This document shows, piece by piece, positions 1-8,699 of a DNA stretch of 33,693 nt (positions within the stretch are counted from its first letter, which is position 1; the number at the start of each line of letters is the position of its first letter). This DNA is from an uncultured Chitinophagales bacterium (GTDB lineage: Bacteria > Bacteroidota > Bacteroidia > Chitinophagales > JAHDHT01). The notes beneath the pieces were generated by a model. It was not told the DNA's origin and did not search any database. It worked only from the letters and a program-made list of their open reading frames with translations. The DNA lies in the NCBI GenBank assembly GCA_938023075.1, contig CALHDG010000124.1, positions 1 through 33,693 of the forward strand, written 5' to 3'. The position numbers were made by a program, and so were the translations under genes.

Positions 1-1827
1 TTCCAAAATTAATAATATCAGCTCTTCAGTTTTTTCAATGCCTAGACCGTCGCCAATATCTACTCCATTTACAGGATCAGTAGAACCTTGCGTTATCAAA
101 TAAAACCAATAATTGAATATTTGCATGTTTGTATATGGAGCTTCAATATCCTGTGGATCTGTTGAGTTATTCCAATTGGAATTGGTATCCTTAAACTTTG
201 TAGCTCCTTCTGGTATTGATTTCGCTGGATTTTGAAAATCTCTATGTAATTTATATTCATCAAAATCATTACTACTACCATTGTAATGTTTTTTTTCACC
301 AGTTATCCAATTGTTATTGTTAAATATTTTATAATATATTATGACACTCATTATATCACATATTGCTTCATGCAAAGCCCTTGTTTCAGATATTGGAGTT
401 GGCTGTTGTAATCCAATATATTTATAAAGTACGGCGTGAGTATACTCATGATAGATAGTTTTAGGGCCTACTATAGTTGTATACATTGTCAAATCGCCTG
501 CGCCAAATTCCCAAAATGCATTTTCTGGAAACCATTGAGCGTTATTTGAACCTGTCATTGGGGGACCAAAATTCATCTTATTTACGAAAGCAATCAATTG
601 GGTAGCAGAATTGTTATCATAACCAGTAATATTGAGTTCATCCAAATAATAATCGTATGCTTCCTGAAAGCCTTTCATCACATCAAAACCTTGGGTAACA
701 ACCTGATCAAATTTTTGAAACTCAATGAAATCATTAAATCCCGACGTGCTGATTCCATCTATACTAATAGGCTTATTATTGGTTGAAGTCTGTTTATCTG
801 CTACAATTATGTTTCTATTACTGTCATATAAAAAAAACACACCTTCATTATCATCAATATTTCCATCAATTACTAAACATTCATTTCTATAATTTTGGTA
901 CGAAGGTAATGGCACATTGGCTTTAGTAAGCAATTGATAGTCTGAGGGACTTACATTGTAATTTGTTAATGCCATTGAGCAATTACTTGATATAATTTCA
1001 GTTGAACTATTTACATCACATTCGTAGCATTTTGGAAATGCCTGAAAACTATTAGAATGTTTTAACTGTATATCTTTTGTTTTTGGATCAATATAGTATT
1101 TCATTTCATCCGAAAAAGCTGATAAAATAAACTTGTAACCAAAATAAAACTTATTATGTGGTTGGTGATAATATATTTTCAATTCTCCTTTAGGTAGTTT
1201 TTGTTCTTCTTCCGGTATTCTTTTTCCTTCCTTCCAACTTGGAATGTCTGGATATTCAAAATAAAATGCTATATGTTTATTACCATCTGAAAAATCTGCT
1301 TTTGCTACTTCAAAAGCTTCTTGTTCAGTAATATTCACCGTTATATCTACATCCATTTCTGGGTAGATAGACCCTGTTGCTTTGTTACCGCTAATTTTTA
1401 TGGCAAACCTATCAACTTCTATCCCTTTGTACAGCATTTGCCATCTGTCCTCTCCTCTTTTGTAGCTAAACACCTGTTCATTTAAGTTAAACATATCTTT
1501 AACTACTTGCAATTTTTCTACTTCACTAAGTTTATTTCCATTAGCGTTAAATTCAATTATAAAACTATCATGCATTTTTCCATAACGTCTATGAAGTTTA
1601 ATCTCAGTAACATATTCGTTTGGTTCGGCTACAATATTATACCCGCCAATTTGAACTGTATCTCTTTTAGCAGTTTTTTCTTCTTTTTGCTTGACTGTTT
1701 CAGCAGTAGTATCAATCTTGCTGATATCTGGTTTTTGGGCATTAAATTTTTCATTACATCCTATTGTCAGTAATAGTCCAAAAATGAATACTACCGGCAA
1801 TGCAACCCACCCTTTTTTCACATACAT
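1..1827 (-). CDS. M4 (thermolysin-like) metallopeptidase lipoprotein, C-terminus beyond window
   Basis: This frame is open for 609 codons from the ATG at 1827 to the window edge, so the C-terminus is missing. The N-terminus is a lipoprotein signal with a hydrophobic stretch ending in LLTIGC (Cys24). Residues about 90-150 resemble the fungalysin/thermolysin propeptide (QMLYKGIEVDRFAIKISG), followed by a PepSY-like part ending KYYIDPKTKDI. The catalytic zinc motif HEYTH is at residues 460-464, and the third ligand is probably Glu487 in ALHEAICDIMS. NYWFYLITQGS matches the conserved helix after the thermolysin active site. The family consists of secreted zinc endopeptidases made as inactive precursors. 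This one is probably anchored in the outer membrane or periplasm as a lipoprotein. Substrate is unknown. The active-site His equivalent to thermolysin His231 would lie outside the window. Confidence 0.9.
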   Translation of the reverse strand, partial: MYVKKGWVALPVVFIFGLLLTIGCNEKFNAQKPDISKIDTTAETVKQKEEKTAKRDTVQIGGYNIVAEPNEYVTEIKLHRRYGKMHDSFIIEFNANGNKLSEVEKLQVVKDMFNLNEQVFSYKRGEDRWQMLYKGIEVDRFAIKISGNKATGSIYPEMDVDITVNITEQEAFEVAKADFSDGNKHIAFYFEYPDIPSWKEGKRIPEEEQKLPKGELKIYYHQPHNKFYFGYKFILSAFSDEMKYYIDPKTKDIQLKHSNSFQAFPKCYECDVNSSTEIISSNCSMALTNYNVSPSDYQLLTKANVPLPSYQNYRNECLVIDGNIDDNEGVFFLYDSNRNIIVADKQTSTNNKPISIDGISTSGFNDFIEFQKFDQVVTQGFDVMKGFQEAYDYYLDELNITGYDNNSATQLIAFVNKMNFGPPMTGSNNAQWFPENAFWEFGAGDLTMYTTIVGPKTIYHEYTHAVLYKYIGLQQPTPISETRALHEAICDIMSVIIYYKIFNNNNWITGEKKHYNGSSNDFDEYKLHRDFQNPAKSIPEGATKFKDTNSNWNNSTDPQDIEAPYTNMQIFNYWFYLITQGSTDPVNGVDIGDGLGIEKTEELILLILE

Positions 1828-1851
1828 TTTAAAAGCAATTGTTTGTTGAGC

Positions 1852-1860
1852 GGGGGGGGG
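1852..1860. repeat. Nine-G homopolymer upstream of the M4 peptidase
   Basis: Nine consecutive G (C on the coding strand) lie about 25 bp upstream of the M4 peptidase start, flanked by GTTGAG on both sides. It is the longest G/C run seen here and stands out in AT-rich DNA. It falls in the expected promoter-leader region. Confidence 0.6.
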
Positions 1861-2032
1861 CGTTGAGGAGTTTGTTTTTACGTAAACTTTGTTTCATGTT
1901 ACAAAAATTTTAATGTTTAAATAATAGTAGATTACTTAATGTTTGTGTCAAATGTATTTTAAAAATTGGAAAGGCGCAAGTTATCATTATATTTTTTTAT
2001 GCTATTTGTAGGGTATTTATATTTAATATGAA

Positions 2033-3388
2033 TTAAAGTTTATGGTGTGTTATGTTTGAAATCTCTTTTGAACTTTGTTGAAAATCTAACTCATTCAGAA
2101 TGGCTTTTCGCAATTGCATCAATTCAGCTAATTCACCACTATTTAGTAAGCGGTTCTTTTTTAGTTGAGATATGAATTTAATAACTGCCACATTATAACG
2201 ATACCAAAAAATTCCCAAAAGCGGTAAGCTGATAAAATACAACAAACCGGCAAGTATGCTTTTCGTGAAAACAGCAAGTAACATCGCTTGTAACAAAAAC
2301 AGCCATCCGCTTACAAACAAACCCAATACAAATTTTATAGAGCCCAAAAAATAAATAGTCAAGCCCATTTTTTTAATCAGCAAACGGTTAAGCAAATAGG
2401 CTACACCACAATTGAAAACCGCACACAACCATAGCGGACTTAAACACAGTAAACCAAAAAATTGAGCAAACAGTACACCCATACTTTTGTTTTGCACCAG
2501 GGTTTTATCTTTCAAATTATGCTGTTTCAATACATTTAAATAGTGCTTAAGTTGTTGTATAAGATGATGATAATTGTCGGGATGATCGTTTTTAAAAGTT
2601 GTTAGCTGATTAATATAAACCTGACTGCTTTCTACCCAATGAAGTGGTCGTTTTTTTTGTTTTAAAGCAGCTTCGTTTTGAAGCATATGTAAAGCCATCA
2701 GCTGTTCATCATAATTTTCAACCGAGGGAAAGTGCAACATTTTTTCTTGAATACCATTTCTAATAGCCTCCATTAATTGTTTGATGCCTTTGGCGGCACT
2801 TTGTTCATAAGCTGTTTTATAATCCGCTACACCAATTGGTTTACCGAAGTTAACAACAATGTTAGATTGAAAACCGGTGTGTTTGCTATAATGAATGCCA
2901 ACCGGCACAACATGTAAATTTAAATTGAATTGATTGCTCGCCTCCGCACCGAAGGCTAAACGGGCAATACCTTTTTTAAAAGAGCGTAAATGCCACGCTA
3001 AACCATTGCTGCCTTCCGGAAAAATAATAATGGCACCTTTCTTTTTAAAAAAGGCGAAACAATCTTTAAAGGTTTCTTCATTTTTTTCTCTAATATCAAC
3101 CTTATCTCTTGGTCGGTAAATGGGTATCATCATTAAGGCAGTTAATAAGCGTTTTACCCATGGCTTTTTAAAAATATCGGCACGAGCTAAAGAAGCGATA
3201 TGTAAGTTAGAACTACAAATAATTAAAACCGCATCCATTAAAGTACCTTGATGATTAGAGGTAAAAATGAGTGGCACATCTTTGGGTACTTGCTCATAAC
3301 CATGCACTTCCAATTTGCGATAAAACAAACGTAAAGCAATGCTAACCATCCCTTTCAAAAAACCGTAAACGCTATTTCTTCGCTTCAT
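2033..3388 (-). CDS. PlsC-like lysophospholipid acyltransferase with C-terminal membrane segments
   Basis: The 451-aa protein has an LPLAT/PlsC domain in roughly residues 20-220. Motif I is SNHQGTLMDAV, with H and D separated by five residues instead of the classical four. Motif II is PIYRPRDK and motif III is IIFPEGSNGL. Members move acyl chains from acyl-ACP or acyl-CoA to glycerophosphate or lysophosphatidate at the inner membrane. Residues about 300-400 hold several hydrophobic segments (GVLFAQFFGLLCLSPLWL, then GLTIYFLGSIKFVLGLFV), an arrangement I recall for long Bacteroidota members. It starts 15 bp downstream of the polysaccharide ligase gene on the same strand, so it is probably the last gene of that operon. 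It could serve phospholipid synthesis or acylation of an envelope glycolipid. The acceptor cannot be told from sequence. Confidence 0.85.
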   Translation of the reverse strand: MKRRNSVYGFLKGMVSIALRLFYRKLEVHGYEQVPKDVPLIFTSNHQGTLMDAVLIICSSNLHIASLARADIFKKPWVKRLLTALMMIPIYRPRDKVDIREKNEETFKDCFAFFKKKGAIIIFPEGSNGLAWHLRSFKKGIARLAFGAEASNQFNLNLHVVPVGIHYSKHTGFQSNIVVNFGKPIGVADYKTAYEQSAAKGIKQLMEAIRNGIQEKMLHFPSVENYDEQLMALHMLQNEAALKQKKRPLHWVESSQVYINQLTTFKNDHPDNYHHLIQQLKHYLNVLKQHNLKDKTLVQNKSMGVLFAQFFGLLCLSPLWLCAVFNCGVAYLLNRLLIKKMGLTIYFLGSIKFVLGLFVSGWLFLLQAMLLAVFTKSILAGLLYFISLPLLGIFWYRYNVAVIKFISQLKKNRLLNSGELAELMQLRKAILNELDFQQSSKEISNITHHKL

Positions 3389-3403
3389 TAATATATAATA
3401 CGG

Positions 3404-4876
3404 TTATGTTTTTTTTTGTTCAGATAAATGTGTGCTGTTTTTTAGATCAAACACTACAATAAATGCCATATTTAAAAAAAGCAAAGAGCCGGTTTTGTCA
3501 ATCTCCACCAAATCTGCCAAAAAATTATTAGCCAGTAAAACGATTAAGGAAACCCCGCTTGCCAAAATAATCCATTGGTCTGTTTCCGGTATTTTGGAAT
3601 GATAGAGTTGTTGCACCTTCAACAAACAAACAACTATCAGCAACAATAAAATTAGCAAACCAACAATGCCTTGTTCTACCAAAGTCAACAAATAATAATT
3701 ATGCACGGTTGATTTTTCAGGATTATCACTCACAAAGGTTTGGAAACTGCTCACCGTATATTCTTTGTAATTTTCGTAAAACGTTCCGGGTCCAAAACCT
3801 ACTACCGGTTTGTCTAAGATCATTCTAAAAGCAGCAATCCAACGGTAAACACGCTCCATGGCTGAGGCATCTTCAAAGTTAACGGTGGCTCTTATGTGTT
3901 TTTTCCAACTGTCGTTATAAATGGTTTTATCATAATCGGGTGCATAATTTAAATAGGCATTATTACTTGCCATATTTATAATAAAAGCGGTTGCTATAAT
4001 GGCGGCAATGCCAATCGCGTAATGCATCAACTTAAAACGGAAAATTAAATAGGCAAATACTATAATGACAAGACTGCCAATAGCAGCACGGGTATACGAA
4101 TAGTAAATACCGGCTACCAACAAAACAATGCCTCCATCAATAATTAGCCGGGCTACTGAGCCTTGTTTGTATAGAAATCTGCAAAACAAACAAAAAGGCA
4201 AAAAGGCAACTTGCGTAACTGCAGAATCCACATGGTTTGAAAAGAAGGGACTCATAGTTCGATTGACCAAAGCAAAGGAGAAATTAAAGCTCGCATGTTT
4301 AACCAAAATATAAATAGTTACTAACAACATAGTGGAGAAGAAACACCAGAAAAACAATTTAAAATGGTTGGTGTTTTGAATACTTAAAACTGCCACCAAA
4401 AAAAAACCGGCTACAAACCATGCTTTCGCAATTAAAAATTTGATAGAGATCGTTTTTTCAGTTGAAAACAAAAAGCTAATAACCGTCCAGAAAACCAACA
4501 ACAACAACAATTGACTGATGGGGTGTTTGATAACTGCCAAACTACGGTGATCGCGATTTAGCAAAAAGTAAAAGGGCATCAAGAGTAAAAAACCTGCCAG
4601 CAAGGGTTCGGTCGGTAAATTAAGGGCAATGCCTCCAGGAAAAAAATAAGCAATGGAAACCGGAATAGTAGCAACCAATACATAAAACAAAATTCTAAAA
4701 TTGATGAGCGCAACTGCTGTAACCAACATGGCTGCCGGCAATAACAATAGTATAATTTGGTTAAACCAAAAGCCTGCACTTATGCAAGCCACGCTAAACA
4801 AACTGCTTATATAAAAAGCGATTAGCAGCGGTTTATCAATTGGCTGTTTTGCTGATTTAAGTAGTGCGTTTATCAA
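3404..4876 (-). CDS. O-antigen ligase/polymerase family (Wzy_C) membrane protein
   Basis: This 490-aa polytopic membrane protein has about a dozen hydrophobic helices. A large extracytoplasmic loop precedes the Wzy_C signature VVGFGPGTFYENY and the conserved His region KSTVHNYYLLTLVEQGIVG. The family includes WaaL O-antigen ligases and Wzy polymerases, which transfer undecaprenyl-linked glycans in the periplasm, and the two activities cannot be separated by sequence alone. The start is taken as TTG at 4876, which overlaps the end of the wzz-like gene by 20 bp and suggests translational coupling. Pairing with a chain-length determinant favours a polymerase role in surface polysaccharide synthesis. 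Confidence 0.88.
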   Translation of the reverse strand: MINALLKSAKQPIDKPLLIAFYISSLFSVACISAGFWFNQIILLLLPAAMLVTAVALINFRILFYVLVATIPVSIAYFFPGGIALNLPTEPLLAGFLLLMPFYFLLNRDHRSLAVIKHPISQLLLLLVFWTVISFLFSTEKTISIKFLIAKAWFVAGFFLVAVLSIQNTNHFKLFFWCFFSTMLLVTIYILVKHASFNFSFALVNRTMSPFFSNHVDSAVTQVAFLPFCLFCRFLYKQGSVARLIIDGGIVLLVAGIYYSYTRAAIGSLVIIVFAYLIFRFKLMHYAIGIAAIIATAFIINMASNNAYLNYAPDYDKTIYNDSWKKHIRATVNFEDASAMERVYRWIAAFRMILDKPVVGFGPGTFYENYKEYTVSSFQTFVSDNPEKSTVHNYYLLTLVEQGIVGLLILLLLIVVCLLKVQQLYHSKIPETDQWIILASGVSLIVLLANNFLADLVEIDKTGSLLFLNMAFIVVFDLKNSTHLSEQKKT

Positions 4877-5735
4877 AGTATCCCGCAGCTTTTAATTGTT
4901 CAAAAATAATGGCAAAGCCTGCGCTACAAAACAGTGCTGCCAACAAGGTACTCAATACGATGATAGATCGTTTGGGTTTCGATTTTTTTACCGCCGGTGC
5001 AGCTTGTTGTAAAATATACACCGATGAAAACTCATTACTTGCCAGTGTTTTGTATTGATCTTTAACTACTTCGGCATCGGTTAAATCTTCTATGGCAGCA
5101 TCTCTTAGGGTTTCTAAAGTTTCTAAGGCTTTGCTATTGCCGGTAGATTTTACTTTGTTGATGCTATCATTTAATACGCCTAATTTTTTTTGAATATCGT
5201 TAATATTGTAATTCAACATGCCTGCCATATCGGCTTTACTTTTAGCCATAATACTTAAATGAATGGAGTCAATTTTTCTTACAATATCATTTGCCATATC
5301 TGCTGCTTTTTGCGGCTCGGTATCTTCCACATGCACTTCAACAGCATCCAACGGGTTTTTTAAGATTTTGTAATTACCCCACAATTTTTCATTTACCTTA
5401 AAGGCAGCGAGCGGATCGCTTTCATCAATTTCATAATGTTTAATGAGTTGATATTTGTGAATAATGTAATCAATTAAGGGTTGCGATTTCCCGATAGACA
5501 ATAAGCGATCAATTTCGCGGCTGCTGCCAAACATAAACACCGGATTTTCGCCGGGCGTTTTACTAAAAATATTCGACCGGTCAATCATATACGGATTGGC
5601 TGCCAAAAATACTACTGTTGATTTGAAAAAATTCGGTTTCATCAGCGATAAGCCAACACTTAGCAAACCGGCAATTAAACAAACCACGGCAATGGGCAAT
5701 TTCCAACGTAACACGATACCTATTAACTCAATCAT
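4857..5735 (-). CDS. Wzz-like chain-length determinant (polysaccharide co-polymerase)
   Basis: The 292-aa protein has a transmembrane helix near the N-terminus (residues about 12-33) and another near the C-terminus (about 258-280). Between them is a long periplasmic part with a helical stretch (LNYNINDIQKKLGVLNDSI). RWKLPIAVVCLIAGLLSVG followed by KSTVVFLAANP matches the start of the Wzz domain. There is no cytoplasmic tyrosine-kinase domain, so it is a kinase-less co-polymerase. Such proteins set the modal length of the glycan made by the Wzy polymerase. It is the first gene of the three-gene unit with the ligase/polymerase and acyltransferase. No convincing promoter box was found in front of it. 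Confidence 0.85.
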   Translation of the reverse strand: MIELIGIVLRWKLPIAVVCLIAGLLSVGLSLMKPNFFKSTVVFLAANPYMIDRSNIFSKTPGENPVFMFGSSREIDRLLSIGKSQPLIDYIIHKYQLIKHYEIDESDPLAAFKVNEKLWGNYKILKNPLDAVEVHVEDTEPQKAADMANDIVRKIDSIHLSIMAKSKADMAGMLNYNINDIQKKLGVLNDSINKVKSTGNSKALETLETLRDAAIEDLTDAEVVKDQYKTLASNEFSSVYILQQAAPAVKKSKPKRSIIVLSTLLAALFCSAGFAIIFEQLKAAGYFDKRTT

Positions 5736-5814
5736 ATATTTATAAGGGGGGAGTTATTTTAAACTGTGTGCGAAGGTAAAAACTTATTGTGCATTTTCAT
5801 AGAGGTTTGATGGC

Positions 5815-5921
5815 AGATGCGAGATGCCAGAAGTCAGAGGTTAGATGCGAGCTGCCAGAAGTGAGAAGTCAGATGTAAGATTCTTCAACTCTCGGCTCTC
5901 ACATCTCGACTCTGACATTTC
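5815..5921. repeat. Short direct and inverted repeat cluster between wzz and nudix genes
   Basis: Two imperfect 27-bp direct copies, both beginning AGATGCGAG and containing TGCCAGAAGT, lie at 5815-5841 and 5843-5869. They are followed at about 5890-5921 by partly complementary sequence (TCTCACATCTCGACTCTGAC). The whole can fold into an imperfect hairpin. It sits between divergent genes and has no coding potential I can see. Confidence 0.6.
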
Positions 5922-5945
5922 GCCTCAAATACTTACTTTTACGGC

Positions 5946-6494
5946 ATGAATACATTGTTAACGCTATTGAAAAACCATAAGGGATATTATGCTACTGAAC
6001 AGCAAATGGTTTTGGATACTATTGCGTTTATGCTGAAACATCCGGTGGGTCAGCAGCCGAATTGTTTTGAGCGGGCTTTGCATGTTGGGCATATTACGGC
6101 TTCGGCTTGGATTACCGATGCTGCCGTCGAACAAGCCTTGTTTACCCATCATAAAAAAATTGGAAAGTGGCTGCAATTGGGTGGGCATTGTGATGGCAAT
6201 CCTGATGTGGTTGAAGTAGCACTTACTGAAGCCAAAGAAGAATCAGGGTTGAGCGATTTTCAATTAAAACAACCGGCTATTTTTGATGTGGATATTCATT
6301 TAATCCCTGCACATAAAGATATACCCGCACATCATCATTATGACATCCGGTTTTGGTTTATAGCCGACTCGACATTGCCTTTGCAAATCAGCCACGAATC
6401 AAAAGATTTGAAGTGGTTGCCTATTGATGAAATTGAACAGTATAATAATGAAGCTTCTGTAATGCGCATGGTTGAAAAGTGTAAAACACAATAA
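5946..6494 (+). CDS. NUDIX hydrolase
   Basis: The 182-aa protein carries a Nudix box around residues 78-101. It starts GGHCDGNPDVVEVAL and ends TEAKEESGL. The metal-binding EE pair and the terminal G-L are present. The first Glu of the textbook box is Pro and the Arg is Thr, so this is a variant GX5EX7REUXEEXGU. The family cleaves nucleoside diphosphates linked to another group, and substrate cannot be predicted from the box. An HH-rich segment (HKDIPAHHHYDIRFWFI) follows and is common in this subgroup as I recall it. The ATG at 5946 follows the repeat cluster closely. A weak -7-like sequence (TACTTTTA) lies just upstream. It is a single gene that diverges from the polysaccharide operon. Confidence 0.85.
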   Translation: MNTLLTLLKNHKGYYATEQQMVLDTIAFMLKHPVGQQPNCFERALHVGHITASAWITDAAVEQALFTHHKKIGKWLQLGGHCDGNPDVVEVALTEAKEESGLSDFQLKQPAIFDVDIHLIPAHKDIPAHHHYDIRFWFIADSTLPLQISHESKDLKWLPIDEIEQYNNEASVMRMVEKCKTQ

Positions 6495-6542
6495 TCATTG
6501 TATTAGAATTTGGTGTTTCATTTTTTGGAAATTTCTTACACA

Positions 6543-6573
6543 TTGATTTTTATACCAATACCGCTTACCTTTG
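6543..6573 (+). promoter_or_regulatory. Bacteroidota-type promoter for the CHU_C adhesin gene
   Basis: The -33-like TTG at 6543-6545 is separated by 20 bp from TACCTTTG at 6566-6573, which matches the TAnnTTTG -7 consensus. Transcription would start around 6580. The leader would therefore contain the structured repeat at 6660-6789. The box covers the most upstream possible TTG start at 6571, which rules that start out. Confidence 0.6.
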
Positions 6574-6659
6574 CTAAAATCTTCGCACATTAAACAGTTA
6601 TTTTTTATACTATTTTTCCGGCAAATTTTTAGAGTGGGTTTTGGTAGGTTTTTTTGTTT

Positions 6660-6789
6660 TACGAAGAACCAAAGCCGGCAAACTAGCCCCGATTGCAGCG
6701 GTTATTGCCTGGAGCTTGCGGAAGGCAATTTGAGCGGAAAGCGGGACTACCCTTTCTACAAGGCTACAACCGGTTCGCTTCAAAAAAAG
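6660..6789 (+). repeat. Structured dispersed repeat, copy 1 (in leader of CHU_C gene)
   Basis: The core runs from TAGCCCCGATTGCAGCGGTT (6684 onward) to TTGAGCGGAAAGCGGGA. A variable stem of ATTGCC (6704-6709) paired with GGCAAT (6724-6729) lies between. The flanks are ACGAAGAACC on the left and GGTTCGCTTCAAAAAAA on the right. It lies between the promoter and the likely start codon, so it would be transcribed. The ORF stays open through it by chance. Similar copies are at 11554, 21426 (minus), 21675 and 28322 (minus). Confidence 0.8.
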
Positions 6790-6804
6790 AAGATCAACTT
6801 TTTT

Positions 6805-8595
6805 TTGGCTCGGCTTAATGGCTTATTGATGATTGGCTTTTCTTTTTTTTGTTATTCGTTATTTGGGCAAAATAGTATTCAAGCTAATGCTGATTCTATT
6901 CAAATTAAAGAAGAACAAAGTATTGACATTAATGTATTACAAAACGATTCGATTGACCTGAATAACAACATCAGCTTAAGTATTGTTCAACCTCCATTTA
7001 AGGGTAGTGCTTTTTTGCACAATGGTATCCAAATCAGGTATTCGCCAACTTTTAATTTTTTTGGTTTAGATAGTTTGTTGTATGAAATTTGTGATGATCA
7101 GCTGGTTTGTGATTCGGCTTATGTACATATAAAGGTAACACCGGTAAACGATGCGCCTATTGCTATTGATGATATTATAGTGGCGGCAGAGGAGCAGGTA
7201 AGCACTTTTTATCCGAGCCGAAACGATATTGATGTGGATGCCGATAGCTTAACGATACAACTAGGCACAGCACCTAATCATGGTAATTTTGCCATAGGAG
7301 CCAATCAAAGTTTAGTGTATTTACCGGTCATCAATTTTATTGGTTGGGATACCTTAAGTTATTTTAGTTGTGATAGTTTGTTGCTTTGCGATGAAGCATT
7401 GGTATATATATTAGTAGAAGCAGTAAATGATGCGCCGACCATTTTAACCGAAACTTTTGAAACCGATATGGGTAAAGCCGTACAAATTAATCTAATTGAA
7501 AATGATGTGGATGAGGAGGGCAATTACATTATTTTAAGCATTGTAAACGGACCAAACAACGGTAGCCTTTCTGGCGATGTTCAACAGACCTTTACTTATA
7601 TGCCGGCAGTTAATTTTACAGGGATAGATTCCATTTTTTATGCCCTTTGTGATGATGGTTACCCGGTGGCTTGCGATACCGGTTTTGCCACCATTTATGT
7701 AAAAGGCAACCAACGCCCGGTAGCTATTAACGATACCATTTACGTAACCGATGTAGAAATGGGTGAAGTTTTGATCTTGCAAAATGACTTTGACCCGGAT
7801 AATCATCAACTTTTTTACGTATTAAATCATTTAATTAACCAAGAAACCGAATTGGGTAAGGTTTTTGATGAAGGACATGGCAGAATACGGTATAAAGCTA
7901 AACGAGCCTATAATGGGATGGACGAATTTACCTACACGTTGTTTGATGATGGAGGCTTACCGCAATTGAGCGATGAGGCATCTATAGTAGTGATTGCCAA
8001 TAAAACCAATTTACCACCGGTAGCCTTGGCAGATAGTGTTTGGATAGATCAGGCAGCTACCGTTCAATTTAACCTATTAGATAACGATAGCGACCCGGAA
8101 AATGATCCGTTGACATTTGAAATAATAACATATCCGAAAGGAGGCACACTCGATATTGATGACCATGGCAACCTCACCTATTCGGGTAATTATTTTTTTA
8201 GTGGCATAGACCAACTGACCTATCAATTGTGCGATTCTACAGATAATTGTGTGACTGCGCCTGTTTTGATAACCGTTAATGCTTTTAGTATTGAAGATTT
8301 ACTTGGAGCTATACCCAATACAATTACTCCAAACCATGATGGGAAAAATGACTTTTTTACCATTAGAAATATAACGAGTTACCCTAATAACAAGTTAAGC
8401 ATATTTAACCGGTGGGGGCAATTGGTTTACGAAACCACAAACTACCAAAATAACTGGAATGGACAAAGTTTAATTGGCTCAAAAAACAAGCCTGAAATGA
8501 GGGTTACGGACGGAACCTACTATTACATTTTAAGTATTACTACTCGTTTTAATGAGCTAAAACAACAAAGAGGATTCATACAAATAATGCAATAA
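6805..8595 (+). CDS. Multi-domain Ig/cadherin-like adhesin with T9SS type B (CHU_C) C-terminal domain
   Basis: The frame is open from TTG 6571, but that start sits in a promoter box and the next 70 codons run through a repeat element. I prefer TTG 6805, giving MARLNGLLMIGFSFFCYSLF then GQ, a good signal peptide; ATG 6829 is the alternative. The mature part holds about five tandem repeats of the Ig/cadherin-like type, each with an ND motif (VNDAPIAIDD, LIENDVDEEGN, LLDNDSDPENDPL). The last ~94 residues are a gliding-motility-associated C-terminal domain (IPNTITPNHDGKNDFF, LSIFNRWGQLVYE, WNGQ, DGTYYYIL). This domain directs export through the type IX system. The protein is probably a secreted or surface adhesin. 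A PorE-like T9SS gene follows on the same strand. Confidence 0.88.
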   Translation: MARLNGLLMIGFSFFCYSLFGQNSIQANADSIQIKEEQSIDINVLQNDSIDLNNNISLSIVQPPFKGSAFLHNGIQIRYSPTFNFFGLDSLLYEICDDQLVCDSAYVHIKVTPVNDAPIAIDDIIVAAEEQVSTFYPSRNDIDVDADSLTIQLGTAPNHGNFAIGANQSLVYLPVINFIGWDTLSYFSCDSLLLCDEALVYILVEAVNDAPTILTETFETDMGKAVQINLIENDVDEEGNYIILSIVNGPNNGSLSGDVQQTFTYMPAVNFTGIDSIFYALCDDGYPVACDTGFATIYVKGNQRPVAINDTIYVTDVEMGEVLILQNDFDPDNHQLFYVLNHLINQETELGKVFDEGHGRIRYKAKRAYNGMDEFTYTLFDDGGLPQLSDEASIVVIANKTNLPPVALADSVWIDQAATVQFNLLDNDSDPENDPLTFEIITYPKGGTLDIDDHGNLTYSGNYFFSGIDQLTYQLCDSTDNCVTAPVLITVNAFSIEDLLGAIPNTITPNHDGKNDFFTIRNITSYPNNKLSIFNRWGQLVYETTNYQNNWNGQSLIGSKNKPEMRVTDGTYYYILSITTRFNELKQQRGFIQIMQ

Positions 8596-8610
8596 TCCGA
8601 AAGAAATTGT

Positions 8611-8618
8611 TAGTTTTG
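8611..8618 (+). promoter_or_regulatory. Possible -7 promoter box for the PorE-like gene
   Basis: TAGTTTTG matches TAnnTTTG and lies 82 bp upstream of the ATG at 8700. No clear TTTG lies 17-20 bp further upstream, so support is partial. Confidence 0.35.
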
Positions 8619-8699
8619 CGGGTCAATTAGAAATTATTCCTTATAAACAAATCAACACAACAGCAATAACATATTAAAAATATAGATAATAATAGTACA

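Noticed and set aside
96-299. 67-aa minus-strand frame and 88-aa plus-strand frame at 1507-1773
   Set aside because: Both are shadows of the 609-codon M4 peptidase frame, which is open to the window edge and carries HEYTH.
6571-6804. N-terminal 78 codons of the longest CHU_C frame as coding sequence
   Set aside because: The TTG start lies in a TAnnTTTG box and the codons pass through a repeat found elsewhere in non-coding DNA. The signal peptide begins later.
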